Shown here one piece after another: positions 7,633-14,288 of a stretch of 29,866 nucleotides of DNA. The DNA is from an uncultured Oscillospiraceae bacterium. Its GTDB lineage: Bacteria; Bacillota; Clostridia; Oscillospirales; Oscillospiraceae. Numbering within the stretch: the first letter of the stretch is position 1; every line of letters starts with the position of its first letter. Location: the NCBI GenBank assembly GCA_934589225.1, contig CAKTNS010000036.1:1-29866 (forward strand), read 5' to 3'. The notes beneath the pieces were generated by a model, which did no database searches, was not told the DNA's origin, and worked only from the letters and a program-made list of their open reading frames with translations. Both the position numbers and the translations under genes were made by a program.

Positions 7633-8295
7633 ATGAAACCCTATGTAGAACGTCTTTACAACGGCCTTGTAAAGGAAAACCCGGTATTCGTGCTGATGCT
7701 GGGCATGTGTCCCACCCTGGCCGTTACCACCTCCGCCATCAACGGCTTCGGCATGGGCATGTCCTCTTTGGTCGTCCTGGCGGTTTCCAACCTGGTCATT
7801 TCCAAGCTCCGCAAGATCATTCCTGATGAGGTCCGACTGCCGGCCTTCATCGTGGTGGTGGCCTCCTTCGTCACCGTGGTGGAGCTGCTGATGGAAGCTT
7901 ACTTGCAGTCTCTCTACGCCGCCCTGGGCATTTACATTCCCTTGATTGTGGTCAACTGCATCATCCTGGGCCGGGCCGAGGCCTACGCCTCCAAGAATCC
8001 CCCTCTGCTCAGCCTCTTTGACGGCATCGGCATGGGCCTGGGCTTCACCGTGGGCCTGACCATCATCGGCGCCATCCGGGAAATTCTGGGCAGCGGCAGC
8101 ATTTTCGGCATCTCCATTCCGGGCTACGAGCCCATGGCCTTCTTCATCCGCGCCCCGGGTGCCTTCCTGGTGCTGGCGGTGCTGGTGGCCATTATGAACG
8201 CCGTAGGCATCAAGAACCGTGCCAACAAGATCACCGAGGGCTGCGACGGCTGCTGCGCCAGCTGCTCTACGGGGTGCGAAAAAAAGGAGGGCTAA
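7633..8295 (+). CDS. rnfE: Rnf complex subunit RnfE
   Basis: RnfE is an integral membrane subunit that, with RnfA, forms the half-channel and 2Fe-2S site in the core of the complex. The 220-residue protein starts with YVERLYNGLVKENPVFVLMLGMCPTLA, the typical RnfE N-terminus, and keeps the cysteine in GMCPTLA and the one in VVNCIILGRAEA. About six helices are visible. The C-terminal tail is unusual: after the last helix comes a soluble cysteine cluster, CDGCCASCSTGC, then a lysine-rich end. AGGAGG precedes the start, and rnfA begins four bases after the stop. Confidence 0.95.
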   Translation: MKPYVERLYNGLVKENPVFVLMLGMCPTLAVTTSAINGFGMGMSSLVVLAVSNLVISKLRKIIPDEVRLPAFIVVVASFVTVVELLMEAYLQSLYAALGIYIPLIVVNCIILGRAEAYASKNPPLLSLFDGIGMGLGFTVGLTIIGAIREILGSGSIFGISIPGYEPMAFFIRAPGAFLVLAVLVAIMNAVGIKNRANKITEGCDGCCASCSTGCEKKEG

Positions 8296-8298
8296 GGG

Positions 8299-8874
8299 AT
8301 GTCCAGTTTAATTCTCATCATCGTCACCACAGCCCTGGTCAACAACGTGGTTTTGAGCCAGTTTTTGGGCATCTGCTCCTTCCTGGGCGTTTCTTCCCAG
8401 AAAAAGGCCTCTTTGTCCTTAGGCCTGGCCGTTACCGCCGTTCTGACGGTTTCCTCCGCTGTTGCCAGCATTCTCTATGACCACGTGCTGCTGCCTCTGG
8501 GCCTGGATTACCTGAAGACCATCGTCTTCATTCTGGTCATTGCCGCCCTGGTCCAGATGGTGGAAATGTACCTCAAGAAGAACGCCCACGCCGTTTATCA
8601 GTCCCTGGGCATCTACCTGCCGCTGATCACCACCAACTGCGCCGTTCTGGGCGTGGCCCTGACCAACGTGCAAAATGGCTATACGCTGCTGGAGAGCGTC
8701 TTTGCGGGCCTGGGCACTGCCATCGGCTACACCGTGGCAATTGTATTGCTGGCCGCCGTCCGGGAGCACCTGGACGAGGAGGCCATTCCCGCCCCCTTCC
8801 GGGGCGCGCCCATTGTGCTGCTGTGCGCGACGCTGATGGCCATGGCCTTCATGGGCTTCAGCGGCCTGGCGTAA
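8299..8874 (+). CDS. rnfA: Rnf complex subunit RnfA
   Basis: RnfA is a 191-residue integral membrane subunit, homologous to and paired with RnfE in inverted topology. The diagnostic N-terminus VNNVVLSQFLGICSFLGVS (14-32) and the second cysteine motif TTNCAVLGVAL are both present; these cysteines are known to ligate the shared iron-sulfur centre in the family. Six membrane helices span the length, which matches the usual about 190 residues. The start follows a GGAGG site that lies in the end of rnfE, so the two are likely translationally coupled. Confidence 0.96.
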   Translation: MSSLILIIVTTALVNNVVLSQFLGICSFLGVSSQKKASLSLGLAVTAVLTVSSAVASILYDHVLLPLGLDYLKTIVFILVIAALVQMVEMYLKKNAHAVYQSLGIYLPLITTNCAVLGVALTNVQNGYTLLESVFAGLGTAIGYTVAIVLLAAVREHLDEEAIPAPFRGAPIVLLCATLMAMAFMGFSGLA

Positions 8875-8886
8875 GGAGGAGAGAAT

Positions 8887-9678
8887 ATGCAGGGAATTAT
8901 TGTGGCAACGCTGGTGATCGGTGTGGTGGGCCTGGTTCTGGGCCTGGCACTGGTCACCGCCAGTAAAAAATTCTATGTGGAAGTAGACGACCGGGTCACC
9001 CGTGTCCGGGAGTGCCTGCGGGGTGCCAACTGCGGTGCCTGTGGCTACGCCGGTTGTGACGCGGTGGCGGAGGCCATTGTGAAGGGCGAGGCCCGTATCG
9101 ATGCCTGCCCCGGCAACAGCTCGGAGAACATCGCCAAAATCGCCGCCATCCTGGGTAAGGAGAGCGTAGACCAGGACCCCCAGGTGGCCTATGTCCGCTG
9201 TGCCGGTACCTGTGAGACCACCAAGGCCAAGGCCAACTATGTGGGCCTGCAGGACTGCCGGGCCGCGGTACTCTCCGGCGGGCTGGGCTTTATGTCCTGC
9301 GACTATGGCTGCATCGGCCTGGGCAGCTGTGTCAAGGTCTGCCCCGAGGGCGGCATCTCCATCCGCAACGGCATTGCCCACGTGGACCAGTCCAAGTGCG
9401 TTGGCTGCGGCATGTGCGCCAAGACCTGCCCCAAGCACGTCATCGAAATGCACGACCGGGTAAGCAAGGTGGCCGTCAGCTGCTCCAACCACGACCGTGG
9501 CCCCGCGGTGAAGAAGGTCTGCACCGCCGGCTGCATCGGCTGCGGCATCTGCGTCAAGCAGTGCGAGCAGGGCGCCGTCACCCTCCAAAACAACCTGGCC
9601 GTGGTAGACCCGGAAAAATGCGTGGCCTGCGGCAAGTGCGTGGAGAAGTGCCCCACCAAGGCCATTCACTTCCTGTAA
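8887..9678 (+). CDS. rnfB: Rnf complex subunit RnfB (multi-4Fe-4S ferredoxin)
   Basis: RnfB is the subunit that accepts electrons from reduced ferredoxin. The 263-residue protein has an N-terminal membrane anchor (about 5-25) and the Fe-S domain CLRGANCGACGYAGCDAVAEA near 43-63, with a further cysteine in the ACPG segment. A cysteine-rich middle section follows (CDYGCIGLGSCVKVCPEGGI). The C-terminal half carries ferredoxin motifs CVGCGMCAKTCP, CIGCGICVKQC and CVACGKCVEKCP, enough for several 4Fe-4S clusters. It is the last gene of the operon, as in most Clostridia, with AAGGAGGAG before the start and a strong GC hairpin 18 bases after the stop. Confidence 0.96.
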   Translation: MQGIIVATLVIGVVGLVLGLALVTASKKFYVEVDDRVTRVRECLRGANCGACGYAGCDAVAEAIVKGEARIDACPGNSSENIAKIAAILGKESVDQDPQVAYVRCAGTCETTKAKANYVGLQDCRAAVLSGGLGFMSCDYGCIGLGSCVKVCPEGGISIRNGIAHVDQSKCVGCGMCAKTCPKHVIEMHDRVSKVAVSCSNHDRGPAVKKVCTAGCIGCGICVKQCEQGAVTLQNNLAVVDPEKCVACGKCVEKCPTKAIHFL

Positions 9679-9696
9679 GATTCGGCACATACACAA

Positions 9697-9720
9697 GCCC
9701 CCGGCCATTCGGCCGGGGGC
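9697..9720 (+). terminator. Strong hairpin after rnfB
   Basis: Perfect 10-bp arms GCCCCCGGCC/GGCCGGGGGC enclose an ATTC loop. There is no T-run afterwards (TAAAGCAG follows), so it is a weak intrinsic terminator by sequence or an mRNA-end stabiliser. Confidence 0.6.
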
Positions 9721-9764
9721 TAAAGCAGTTTCAGTCCCGGCAGTCAAAGTCTGCCTGGGCTTTC

Positions 9765-9793
9765 TTGCATATATTGAAGCCGTATGATACAAT
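9765..9793 (+). promoter_or_regulatory. Promoter of the nucleoside phosphorylase gene
   Basis: TTGCAT (9765-9770), a 17-base spacer and TACAAT (9788-9793) lie about 40 bases before the start codon. Confidence 0.55.
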
Positions 9794-9833
9794 AAAACAA
9801 ATTGATCATTACGAATTTGATGGGGGCTTTGTC

Positions 9834-10592
9834 ATGTGGTGTTTACCTAATGATCGCTCGAAGGCTATTATCACAGCGGATGAGCAAATTAATGGCGCAC
9901 ATCATGAGTGCCATTTGCGTTTGCCCGAAACAGCCGTTTTGTTTTTTATGAGCAAGGGAACAGACTATCTCATAGCGCATTATAATACGGAGGAACTGGC
10001 AGAGCCTTTCCCTCGCTTTCTCAATCGCTGTCCTATTTGGGAGATCAAGGATTTGAACCTGTGTTTTCTGGATGGCGGCCGTGGTGCGCCACAAGCTGTA
10101 GACACAGTTGAAACACTTGCCGCCTTGGGCGTAAAGAACGTCATTGCTGTTGGAATGTGCGGCGCTTATGATGAGAATGTCTGTGTTGGCGAAATCATAG
10201 CCCCCCAAAAGGCTTTTGTTGAGGAGGGTACATCTCTACATTACTACGAATCCATCGAGGCTTCTTATCCTAATGGGGATTTGTTGGAAATGGCTACAGC
10301 CTTACTTCGTATTCGTAACGATCCCATTGTGTCATCCGATGCGATATACCGCCAGACTTTTGACAAAGAACAGATGTGGCGAGACAAAGGTGCTGTCGGA
10401 GTAGATATGGAAACATCCGCTGTTTTCAGTGTTGCTCAATATCTTGGGCTAAAAGCGGTTGCCTTATTGATGGTTTCTGACATACACCCCATAAAGCCAG
10501 ATGCGCCGAAATGGGAGTGGCACATGACAAAGGATATGAAATATCATCTAGCTGAACAGGGGATTGCATTAGCAAAGAAACTCGTTGAATGA
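9834..10592 (+). CDS. Nucleoside phosphorylase / nucleosidase family protein
   Basis: This 252-residue protein belongs to the PNP/UDP phosphorylase superfamily, which cleaves the N-glycosidic bond of nucleosides or nucleotides. The phosphate/ribose-binding glycine motif VIAVGMCGAY lies at 103-112 with VCVGEIIAPQKAFVEEGTS at 116-134. The ribose-contact motif VDMETSAVFSVA is at 190-201 and VSD at 214-216. The last is the aspartate expected to act on a purine-type base; uridine enzymes differ there. Start choice: the ATG at 9834 has GGGGG seven bases upstream, and the open frame running back into rnfB is unsupported. Composition is clearly more AT-rich than the flanking rnf genes, suggesting acquisition. 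A weak GCCGG/CCGGC hairpin with a T-run follows the stop. Substrate unknown. Confidence 0.82.
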   Translation: MWCLPNDRSKAIITADEQINGAHHECHLRLPETAVLFFMSKGTDYLIAHYNTEELAEPFPRFLNRCPIWEIKDLNLCFLDGGRGAPQAVDTVETLAALGVKNVIAVGMCGAYDENVCVGEIIAPQKAFVEEGTSLHYYESIEASYPNGDLLEMATALLRIRNDPIVSSDAIYRQTFDKEQMWRDKGAVGVDMETSAVFSVAQYLGLKAVALLMVSDIHPIKPDAPKWEWHMTKDMKYHLAEQGIALAKKLVE

Positions 10593-10681
10593 AGAATGGC
10601 CGGTTATCATTTTCCCGGCTAGTTCAATTTTTTACTGATCAAGGGTGCACTTCTCCCCTTTGCGTGTACCATGCGGGCACC

Positions 10682-10734
10682 CCTTGCCGCTCCCTCTGGG
10701 AGAGGTGGCCGAGCGCAGCGAGGACGGAGAGGGG
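10682..10734 (-). repeat. Half of a CTCTCCC-ended palindromic repeat (left half)
   Basis: Reads CCTTGCCGCTCCCTCTGGGAGAGG then GTGGCCGAGCGCAGCGAGGA and a purine-rich GGAGAGGGG end. This is the reverse complement of one half of the complete elements at 16924-17074 and 21832-21981. The other half occurs 816 bases downstream in matching orientation. Confidence 0.8.
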
Positions 10735-10753
10735 ATACTCCAAAGCCGGCCCT

Positions 10754-10790
10754 AAAATGTCGCGCAAAGATTCTTTGCGTGACATTTTTT
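10754..10790. promoter_or_regulatory. 17-bp inverted repeat with T-run: terminator and/or operator
   Basis: AAAATGTCGCGCAAAGA is followed after one base by TCTTTGCGTGACATTTT, complementary except one G/T pair, and runs into TTTTTT. It can end upstream transcription. Its right arm also contains GTGACA, the -35 box of the next promoter, so it may serve as the autoregulatory operator of the HTH gene. Confidence 0.55.
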
Positions 10791-10807
10791 CGCTTTTATG
10801 GTATGGT
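10779..10807 (+). promoter_or_regulatory. Candidate promoter of the HTH-membrane gene
   Basis: GTGACA (10779-10784), a 17-base spacer and TATGGT (10802-10807). The -35 box is embedded in the inverted repeat. The -10 box is a poor match, as for a controlled promoter. Confidence 0.4.
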
Positions 10808-10827
10808 TTTGTTGAGGGGTGAAGCAT

Positions 10828-11478
10828 ATGACAGACATTGGTTCCACGATTCAACGGCTCCGGGAAGCGAAAGGATATACGCAAGACCAGCTGGCGGAAA
10901 AGCTGTTTGTATCCCGGCAGACCGTTTCTAATTACGAGCGAAACAAGTCCCAGCCCAGTTTGGAAATGATTGAGAGGATCGCTGAAATATTTGATATGGA
11001 TACGGCATCGTTTTTGACAGCGTCGAGAGACAAAAGGGCAGAAGCGAAGCATCTGGCGATACAGGGCGGCGTTTGTCTGGTTCTTTGGGTTTCCTACATT
11101 TTGCTGCATCGGCTGGCACTGATACGGAAGGACGAATATTTTGATTCCCGCCTGCTGTACTGGGTCAATATTCTGTTGAGGCCCGGCCTTTGGGGGTGCT
11201 TGGGGTATTTCTCTACAAGTGTTATTGCCACTGCCACACATATTCAATTCAAGAAAAAAGATGGCATCGATTCATTTGTCCCATAACCATCGTTGTTGGA
11301 ATATCCTACTTCATCATCATGTTTCCGTTTTTGTTTTCCCGGGATACATCCCGGAATTGGTCACATGTTGCCTATTGGATATTAGGTGCTACCTGGCATC
11401 ACGGTTTTCCTGGTGCTGATCTGGCTGCTGCTTTTTTGCTTGGTGCCGCATGGCGCGTCTGTCATTCGGGTGAAGATT
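10828..11478 (+). pseudogene. XRE-family HTH regulator with membrane tail, broken by two compensating frameshifts
   Basis: The N-terminal 65 residues are a clear XRE/Cro helix-turn-helix (STIQRLREAKGYTQDQLAEK, then VSRQTVSNYERNKSQPS). Hydrophobic segments follow. The intact frame from the ATG at 10828 (GAGGGG seven bases upstream) stops at 11286 after 152 residues. In the frame one base back, between about 11250 and 11397, the membrane pattern continues as PITIVVGISYFIIMFPFLF and WSHVAYWILGATW. It then returns to the original frame as ITVFLVLIWLLLFCLV and ends at a stop at 11476-11478. One missing base near the A6 run at 11256 and one extra near 11397 would restore a single protein of about 216 residues. 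It is therefore either a pseudogene or a site of sequencing error. A truncated soluble regulator may still be made. It is bounded by two half-repeats. Confidence 0.65.
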
Positions 11479-11549
11479 TAAAGCAAACAGACGCGGACGG
11501 CCTGAACCCGGTCCTCCAGGCAAACAGCAAAAAGAAGTAGCTGCCGAAA

Positions 11550-11598
11550 GGCCCTCTCAGTCACCTGCGGTGACAGCTCTCCCAAAGGGAGAGCCAAG
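11550..11598 (-). repeat. Half of a CTCTCCC-ended palindromic repeat (right half)
   Basis: Reads GGCCCTCTCAGTCACC, then TGCGGTGACAGCTCTCCC and AAAGGGAGAGCCAAG. It is the reverse complement of the first half of the complete elements at 16924 and 21832. With 10682-10734 it brackets the HTH-membrane gene, in the order and orientation expected if that gene sat inside a single repeat. Confidence 0.8.
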
Positions 11599-11658
11599 AG
11601 ACGGTACGGCCTGAAACGCTCTGGAAACAGTAGGCGAATCCATAAAAACGCCCCCATT

Positions 11659-11788
11659 ATGTCATTCCGACCGTAGCGCTAGCGGAGTGGAGGAATCTTC
11701 TACGTAGCAGGAAAGTGCCAACACAAGGTAGAATCTGCAACTTGAGTGGATTCATTGACTCCGTTTCACTCCCCGCTTGGAATGACAT
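11659..11788. repeat. TGTCATTC-ended palindromic repeat, copy 2
   Basis: Begins ATGTCATTCCGACCGTAGCG and ends CTTGGAATGACAT. The interior has GGAGTGGAGGAATC and CATTGACTCCG arms as in copy 1. The gap 11479-11971 is filled by this element, a half-repeat, a MITE-like copy and a GGAACGGC hairpin; no gene is seen. Confidence 0.85.
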
Positions 11789-11801
11789 ATTCGGGAGCTA
11801 A

Positions 11802-11913
11802 GGAAGCTCTGATTAAATCGGCAAGAGCTGACGGCGAAAGATTTTGGTTTCAAACCGCAGTCTGGGGGCAAAAGATTCGCCGCTCAGCCACAGACGATTT
11901 ATTCAGTTTTTCC
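11802..11913. repeat. MITE-like palindromic element, short form (112 bp)
   Basis: Same ends and inner arms as 2810-2970 (GGAAGCTCTGATTAAATCG, GGCGAAAGATTTTGG, GCAAAAGATTCGCCGCTCAG). It lacks the nested TTCTAAAAGTGG hairpin, and the right terminus has drifted (CGATTTATTCAGTTTTTCC). Confidence 0.8.
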
Positions 11914-11940
11914 CTAATTTTGTTTGATTACACCGATTAC

Positions 11941-11967
11941 GGAACGGCATGTAGGCCGTTCCTTTTT
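11941..11967 (+). terminator. GGAACGGC hairpin with T5 tail
   Basis: Arms GGAACGGC/GCCGTTCC followed by TTTTT. This is the same hairpin module as in the mosaic repeats, in inverse orientation, and here it lies just beyond the end of the minus-strand membrane protein gene. It would terminate plus-strand transcription. Confidence 0.5.
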
Positions 11968-11971
11968 GCCC

Positions 11972-13711
11972 TCATTGTGCCGACTTCCCAGGAATCAGAA
12001 TGACTGTACTGTCGTCTTTTTCCTGAACCAGCCATGTTTGAACTGCCGGGTTTTCCAGATCGTAGACGAAAACATAAGGCTCCGTTATGGACTCCAATGC
12101 TTCTTTTCCGGCGTTTTCAATCTGGCGAACAGAGGCGGACATCAGAGAATACCGAAGCTTGAAGTGCAGCAACCCGTTATCCCCTTTGGGAATCAAAACA
12201 CAATACCGGCTGTTGGACGGAATATTCTCCTCCTGAATGAGCCTGTTCATCTCCTGCCGCACCGGGTCCTCCTGTGGGCCGTAACGCACAAAGAGCAGTT
12301 TTTCCCCGCAAAGCCACATTCTGCACGGAAGCAGCATCAACAGCGCAGCCACGCACACGGTCTGCCTTTTATCCGCCAGGTTCGCCCGAGATATTTCCCG
12401 AACACACAGACTGAACAGCACATAGTTGATCACTGCCAGTGCCGTATTGGTATACCGTACCGCACTGGGCAGTCCCTCACTTTCGATTGTACCCATGGAA
12501 AAAATATACATTGCCAAAAGGAAAAACATATAAACCGCGTAAAAACAGACCCCAAATATCGCCGCCCGTCTTAATAGTCTCCGGTCTTTCTTCCACACCC
12601 ACAAAATCAATACCGCAAATAGCAAAAAGCACACGGCGCAGGCAATGGTTTTGCGGAAAGAAAAAGCAAAGCGCAGCAGCTCCATGGCAATTTGCCCGAT
12701 TTTTCCAATGGGATTGTCAAAGAACGTCCTTTTATAATTGCTCAAGGTCATTGCGTGATAAGAATTTTCCGCCGATGTATATACATTTCCATAATGCTTT
12801 CGCCACAAAAACCACGCAATCACCGGCGAAGCGGCAAGGAGGAGTCTTTGCACATTGTTCCGGGCCGTTTTTCCGTTCCACAGGATCCCCGCCGAGCAAA
12901 TCAGCACCATCAGCATTGCGGAGTTTTTGATTTGGGACAGTGCCACCATGTAACAGGCTCCCAGCCAGAATTCCTTGGTTCCGGTTTCTTTCAGGCAGTG
13001 ATCGTTTACATACAGCAGTGTACATCCGGCAGCGACTCCCAAAACCACATCTACCCGCAAATCCAGAACGCCCAGACTGATTGAAACAAAAAACAGCATG
13101 ACAATGGCCATAAACGCACTGACCGCCGCCATATTCTTTTTCGCCCTGCTAAAAAGTGCCGCCTCCAAGCAGAGGATCATATAGATCTGCAAAAACATGG
13201 CCATATCCTCCGCCATGCCCATTCCAAGAAAAGATAACCCAAAATATAGATAAGTCGCAGTCCCCAGAGGATAGGCCTGGAATATAATAACCGGGTCCCG
13301 GTAGTCCGGGAAATGATGCTCTGTCACCATCTGTTTAACCACAATGCCCCAGTGGGTAAAATTATCATATTCCAGCAGCACCTTCCCATAGCAGCCTACA
13401 AATGATGCAACAGTAAAAAAGGCGAGCATGACAAATACCGGTTTCCCATAGGATTTCAGGAATCTCACGGAACGTTCCTGTCTGATACGATTACCCAGAT
13501 AGAAAAGGCCCGTCAACCACAGGCCCCAGGACGCTTCTCTCAAAAAATTCAGAATACCCGCCAGATAAAGGATGCTGATGGTCAACACCACCGTCAGGCT
13601 CGGAAAATACGCCGGGTCGATTCGCAGTTTCCTACGAAAAAGCTCCCAATAGCCCAAATTACATAGGCCGAATGCTGTCAGCCAGCAGAGCAATCTCAGG
13701 CAGTGTCCCAT
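11972..13711 (-). CDS. Polytopic membrane protein, GT-C glycosyltransferase-like
   Basis: This 579-residue protein has about ten to twelve hydrophobic helices and a soluble C-terminal domain of about 110 residues. In the first large outside loop it carries LLEYDNFTHWGIVVKQM (112-128); the acidic E-x-D just after a helix is the position of the catalytic metal motif in GT-C lipid-linked-sugar glycosyltransferases. A following IIFQAYPLGTATYLYF segment fits the same fold type. Such enzymes add sugars from polyprenyl-phosphate donors to lipids, polymers or proteins outside the membrane. The assignment rests on architecture, not on a named family, so it is tentative. The start at 13711 follows GGAGAG; an upstream in-frame ATG at 13774 lies inside the palindromic operator. 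Base composition is lower in GC than the core genes. The divergent XRE gene is its likely regulator. Confidence 0.6.
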   Translation of the reverse strand: MGHCLRLLCWLTAFGLCNLGYWELFRRKLRIDPAYFPSLTVVLTISILYLAGILNFLREASWGLWLTGLFYLGNRIRQERSVRFLKSYGKPVFVMLAFFTVASFVGCYGKVLLEYDNFTHWGIVVKQMVTEHHFPDYRDPVIIFQAYPLGTATYLYFGLSFLGMGMAEDMAMFLQIYMILCLEAALFSRAKKNMAAVSAFMAIVMLFFVSISLGVLDLRVDVVLGVAAGCTLLYVNDHCLKETGTKEFWLGACYMVALSQIKNSAMLMVLICSAGILWNGKTARNNVQRLLLAASPVIAWFLWRKHYGNVYTSAENSYHAMTLSNYKRTFFDNPIGKIGQIAMELLRFAFSFRKTIACAVCFLLFAVLILWVWKKDRRLLRRAAIFGVCFYAVYMFFLLAMYIFSMGTIESEGLPSAVRYTNTALAVINYVLFSLCVREISRANLADKRQTVCVAALLMLLPCRMWLCGEKLLFVRYGPQEDPVRQEMNRLIQEENIPSNSRYCVLIPKGDNGLLHFKLRYSLMSASVRQIENAGKEALESITEPYVFVYDLENPAVQTWLVQEKDDSTVILIPGKSAQ

Positions 13712-13757
13712 GTTTTTCTCTCCATTTCCCGTGTCATCTCTATTCAGTCGTCTAATT

Positions 13758-13795
13758 ATTAACTGTATAGGCATATAATAGCCTATACAGTTAAT
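13758..13795. promoter_or_regulatory. Perfect 15-bp inverted-repeat operator between membrane protein and XRE gene
   Basis: Arms ATTAACTGTATAGGC and GCCTATACAGTTAAT are exact complements around ATATAATA, which itself holds TATAAT (plus) and TATTAT (minus) -10-like hexamers. A third GCCTATA half-site lies at 13813-13819, 32 bases (about three helical turns) from the second, and runs into the -10 TATAAT at 13818-13823 of the XRE gene. Confidence 0.7.
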
Positions 13796-13858
13796 TTTAT
13801 TCTAGCATCTATGCCTATATAATTCAAGTATATTTTTACTACACAGGCAGGAACAGCG

Positions 13859-14191
13859 ATGGATTATTACAAAATCGGGCAGCAAATCCGCAAAATTCGC
13901 AAGGCCCACGGTCTTTCTCAGGAAGAGTTGGCGGAAAAAATAGAAATTTCTGTAACACACATGAGCCACATTGAAACAGGCAATACCAAACTGAGTCTGC
14001 CAGTATTCCTGGACATTGCGCAGGTTTTAGAGGTCAGCACAGATGAACTGCTGGGAGATGCGGGATATGACAGCAGCAGTAAGGCACTTTCGGAAATCGC
14101 CGCAGTTCTGGATCGTTGCAATGCAAAAGAAGCAAAGGTGATTGCGGAAATCGTAAAGGCCGCAAAAGTGTCTATGGACAAATATTTATAA
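13859..14191 (+). CDS. XRE-family HTH transcriptional regulator
   Basis: This 110-residue DNA-binding protein has a Cro/C1-type helix-turn-helix over residues 6-62: IGQQIRKIRKAHGLSQEELA, then ISVTHMSHIETGNTKLSL with the recognition helix THMSHIETG. A short helical tail of about 45 residues may serve dimerisation. There is no peptidase or sensor domain. AGGAAC lies seven bases before the ATG. It is divergent from the GT-C-like gene, and the shared 148-bp control region has a perfect palindrome and an extra half-site, so it probably represses itself and the membrane gene. The signal is unknown. A long hairpin terminator follows. Confidence 0.88.
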   Translation: MDYYKIGQQIRKIRKAHGLSQEELAEKIEISVTHMSHIETGNTKLSLPVFLDIAQVLEVSTDELLGDAGYDSSSKALSEIAAVLDRCNAKEAKVIAEIVKAAKVSMDKYL

Positions 14192-14208
14192 TTGAAGCTG
14201 CATTTAAG

Positions 14209-14265
14209 AAAAACAGGAAGCGCTTCCTACCTGAAAAATCAGGTAAGATGCGCTTCCTGTTTTTT
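14209..14265. terminator. Bidirectional intrinsic terminator between XRE and degV genes
   Basis: AAAAACAGGAAGCGC pairs exactly with GCGCTTCCTGTTTTT, with a smaller ACCTGA/TCAGGT hairpin in the loop. The A-run on one side and T-run on the other make it work for both converging genes. Confidence 0.88.
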
Positions 14266-14288
14266 ATGAAAGGGACATGTACAGCCCC

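Noticed and set aside
9396..9833. N-terminal extension of the nucleoside phosphorylase into rnfB
   Set aside because: It overlaps rnfB in another frame, crosses the hairpin and the promoter, and has no family similarity.
11746..12003. 85-codon plus-strand frame
   Set aside because: It lies across a TGTCATTC palindrome, the short MITE-like copy and the GGAACGGC hairpin; there is no independent coding evidence.
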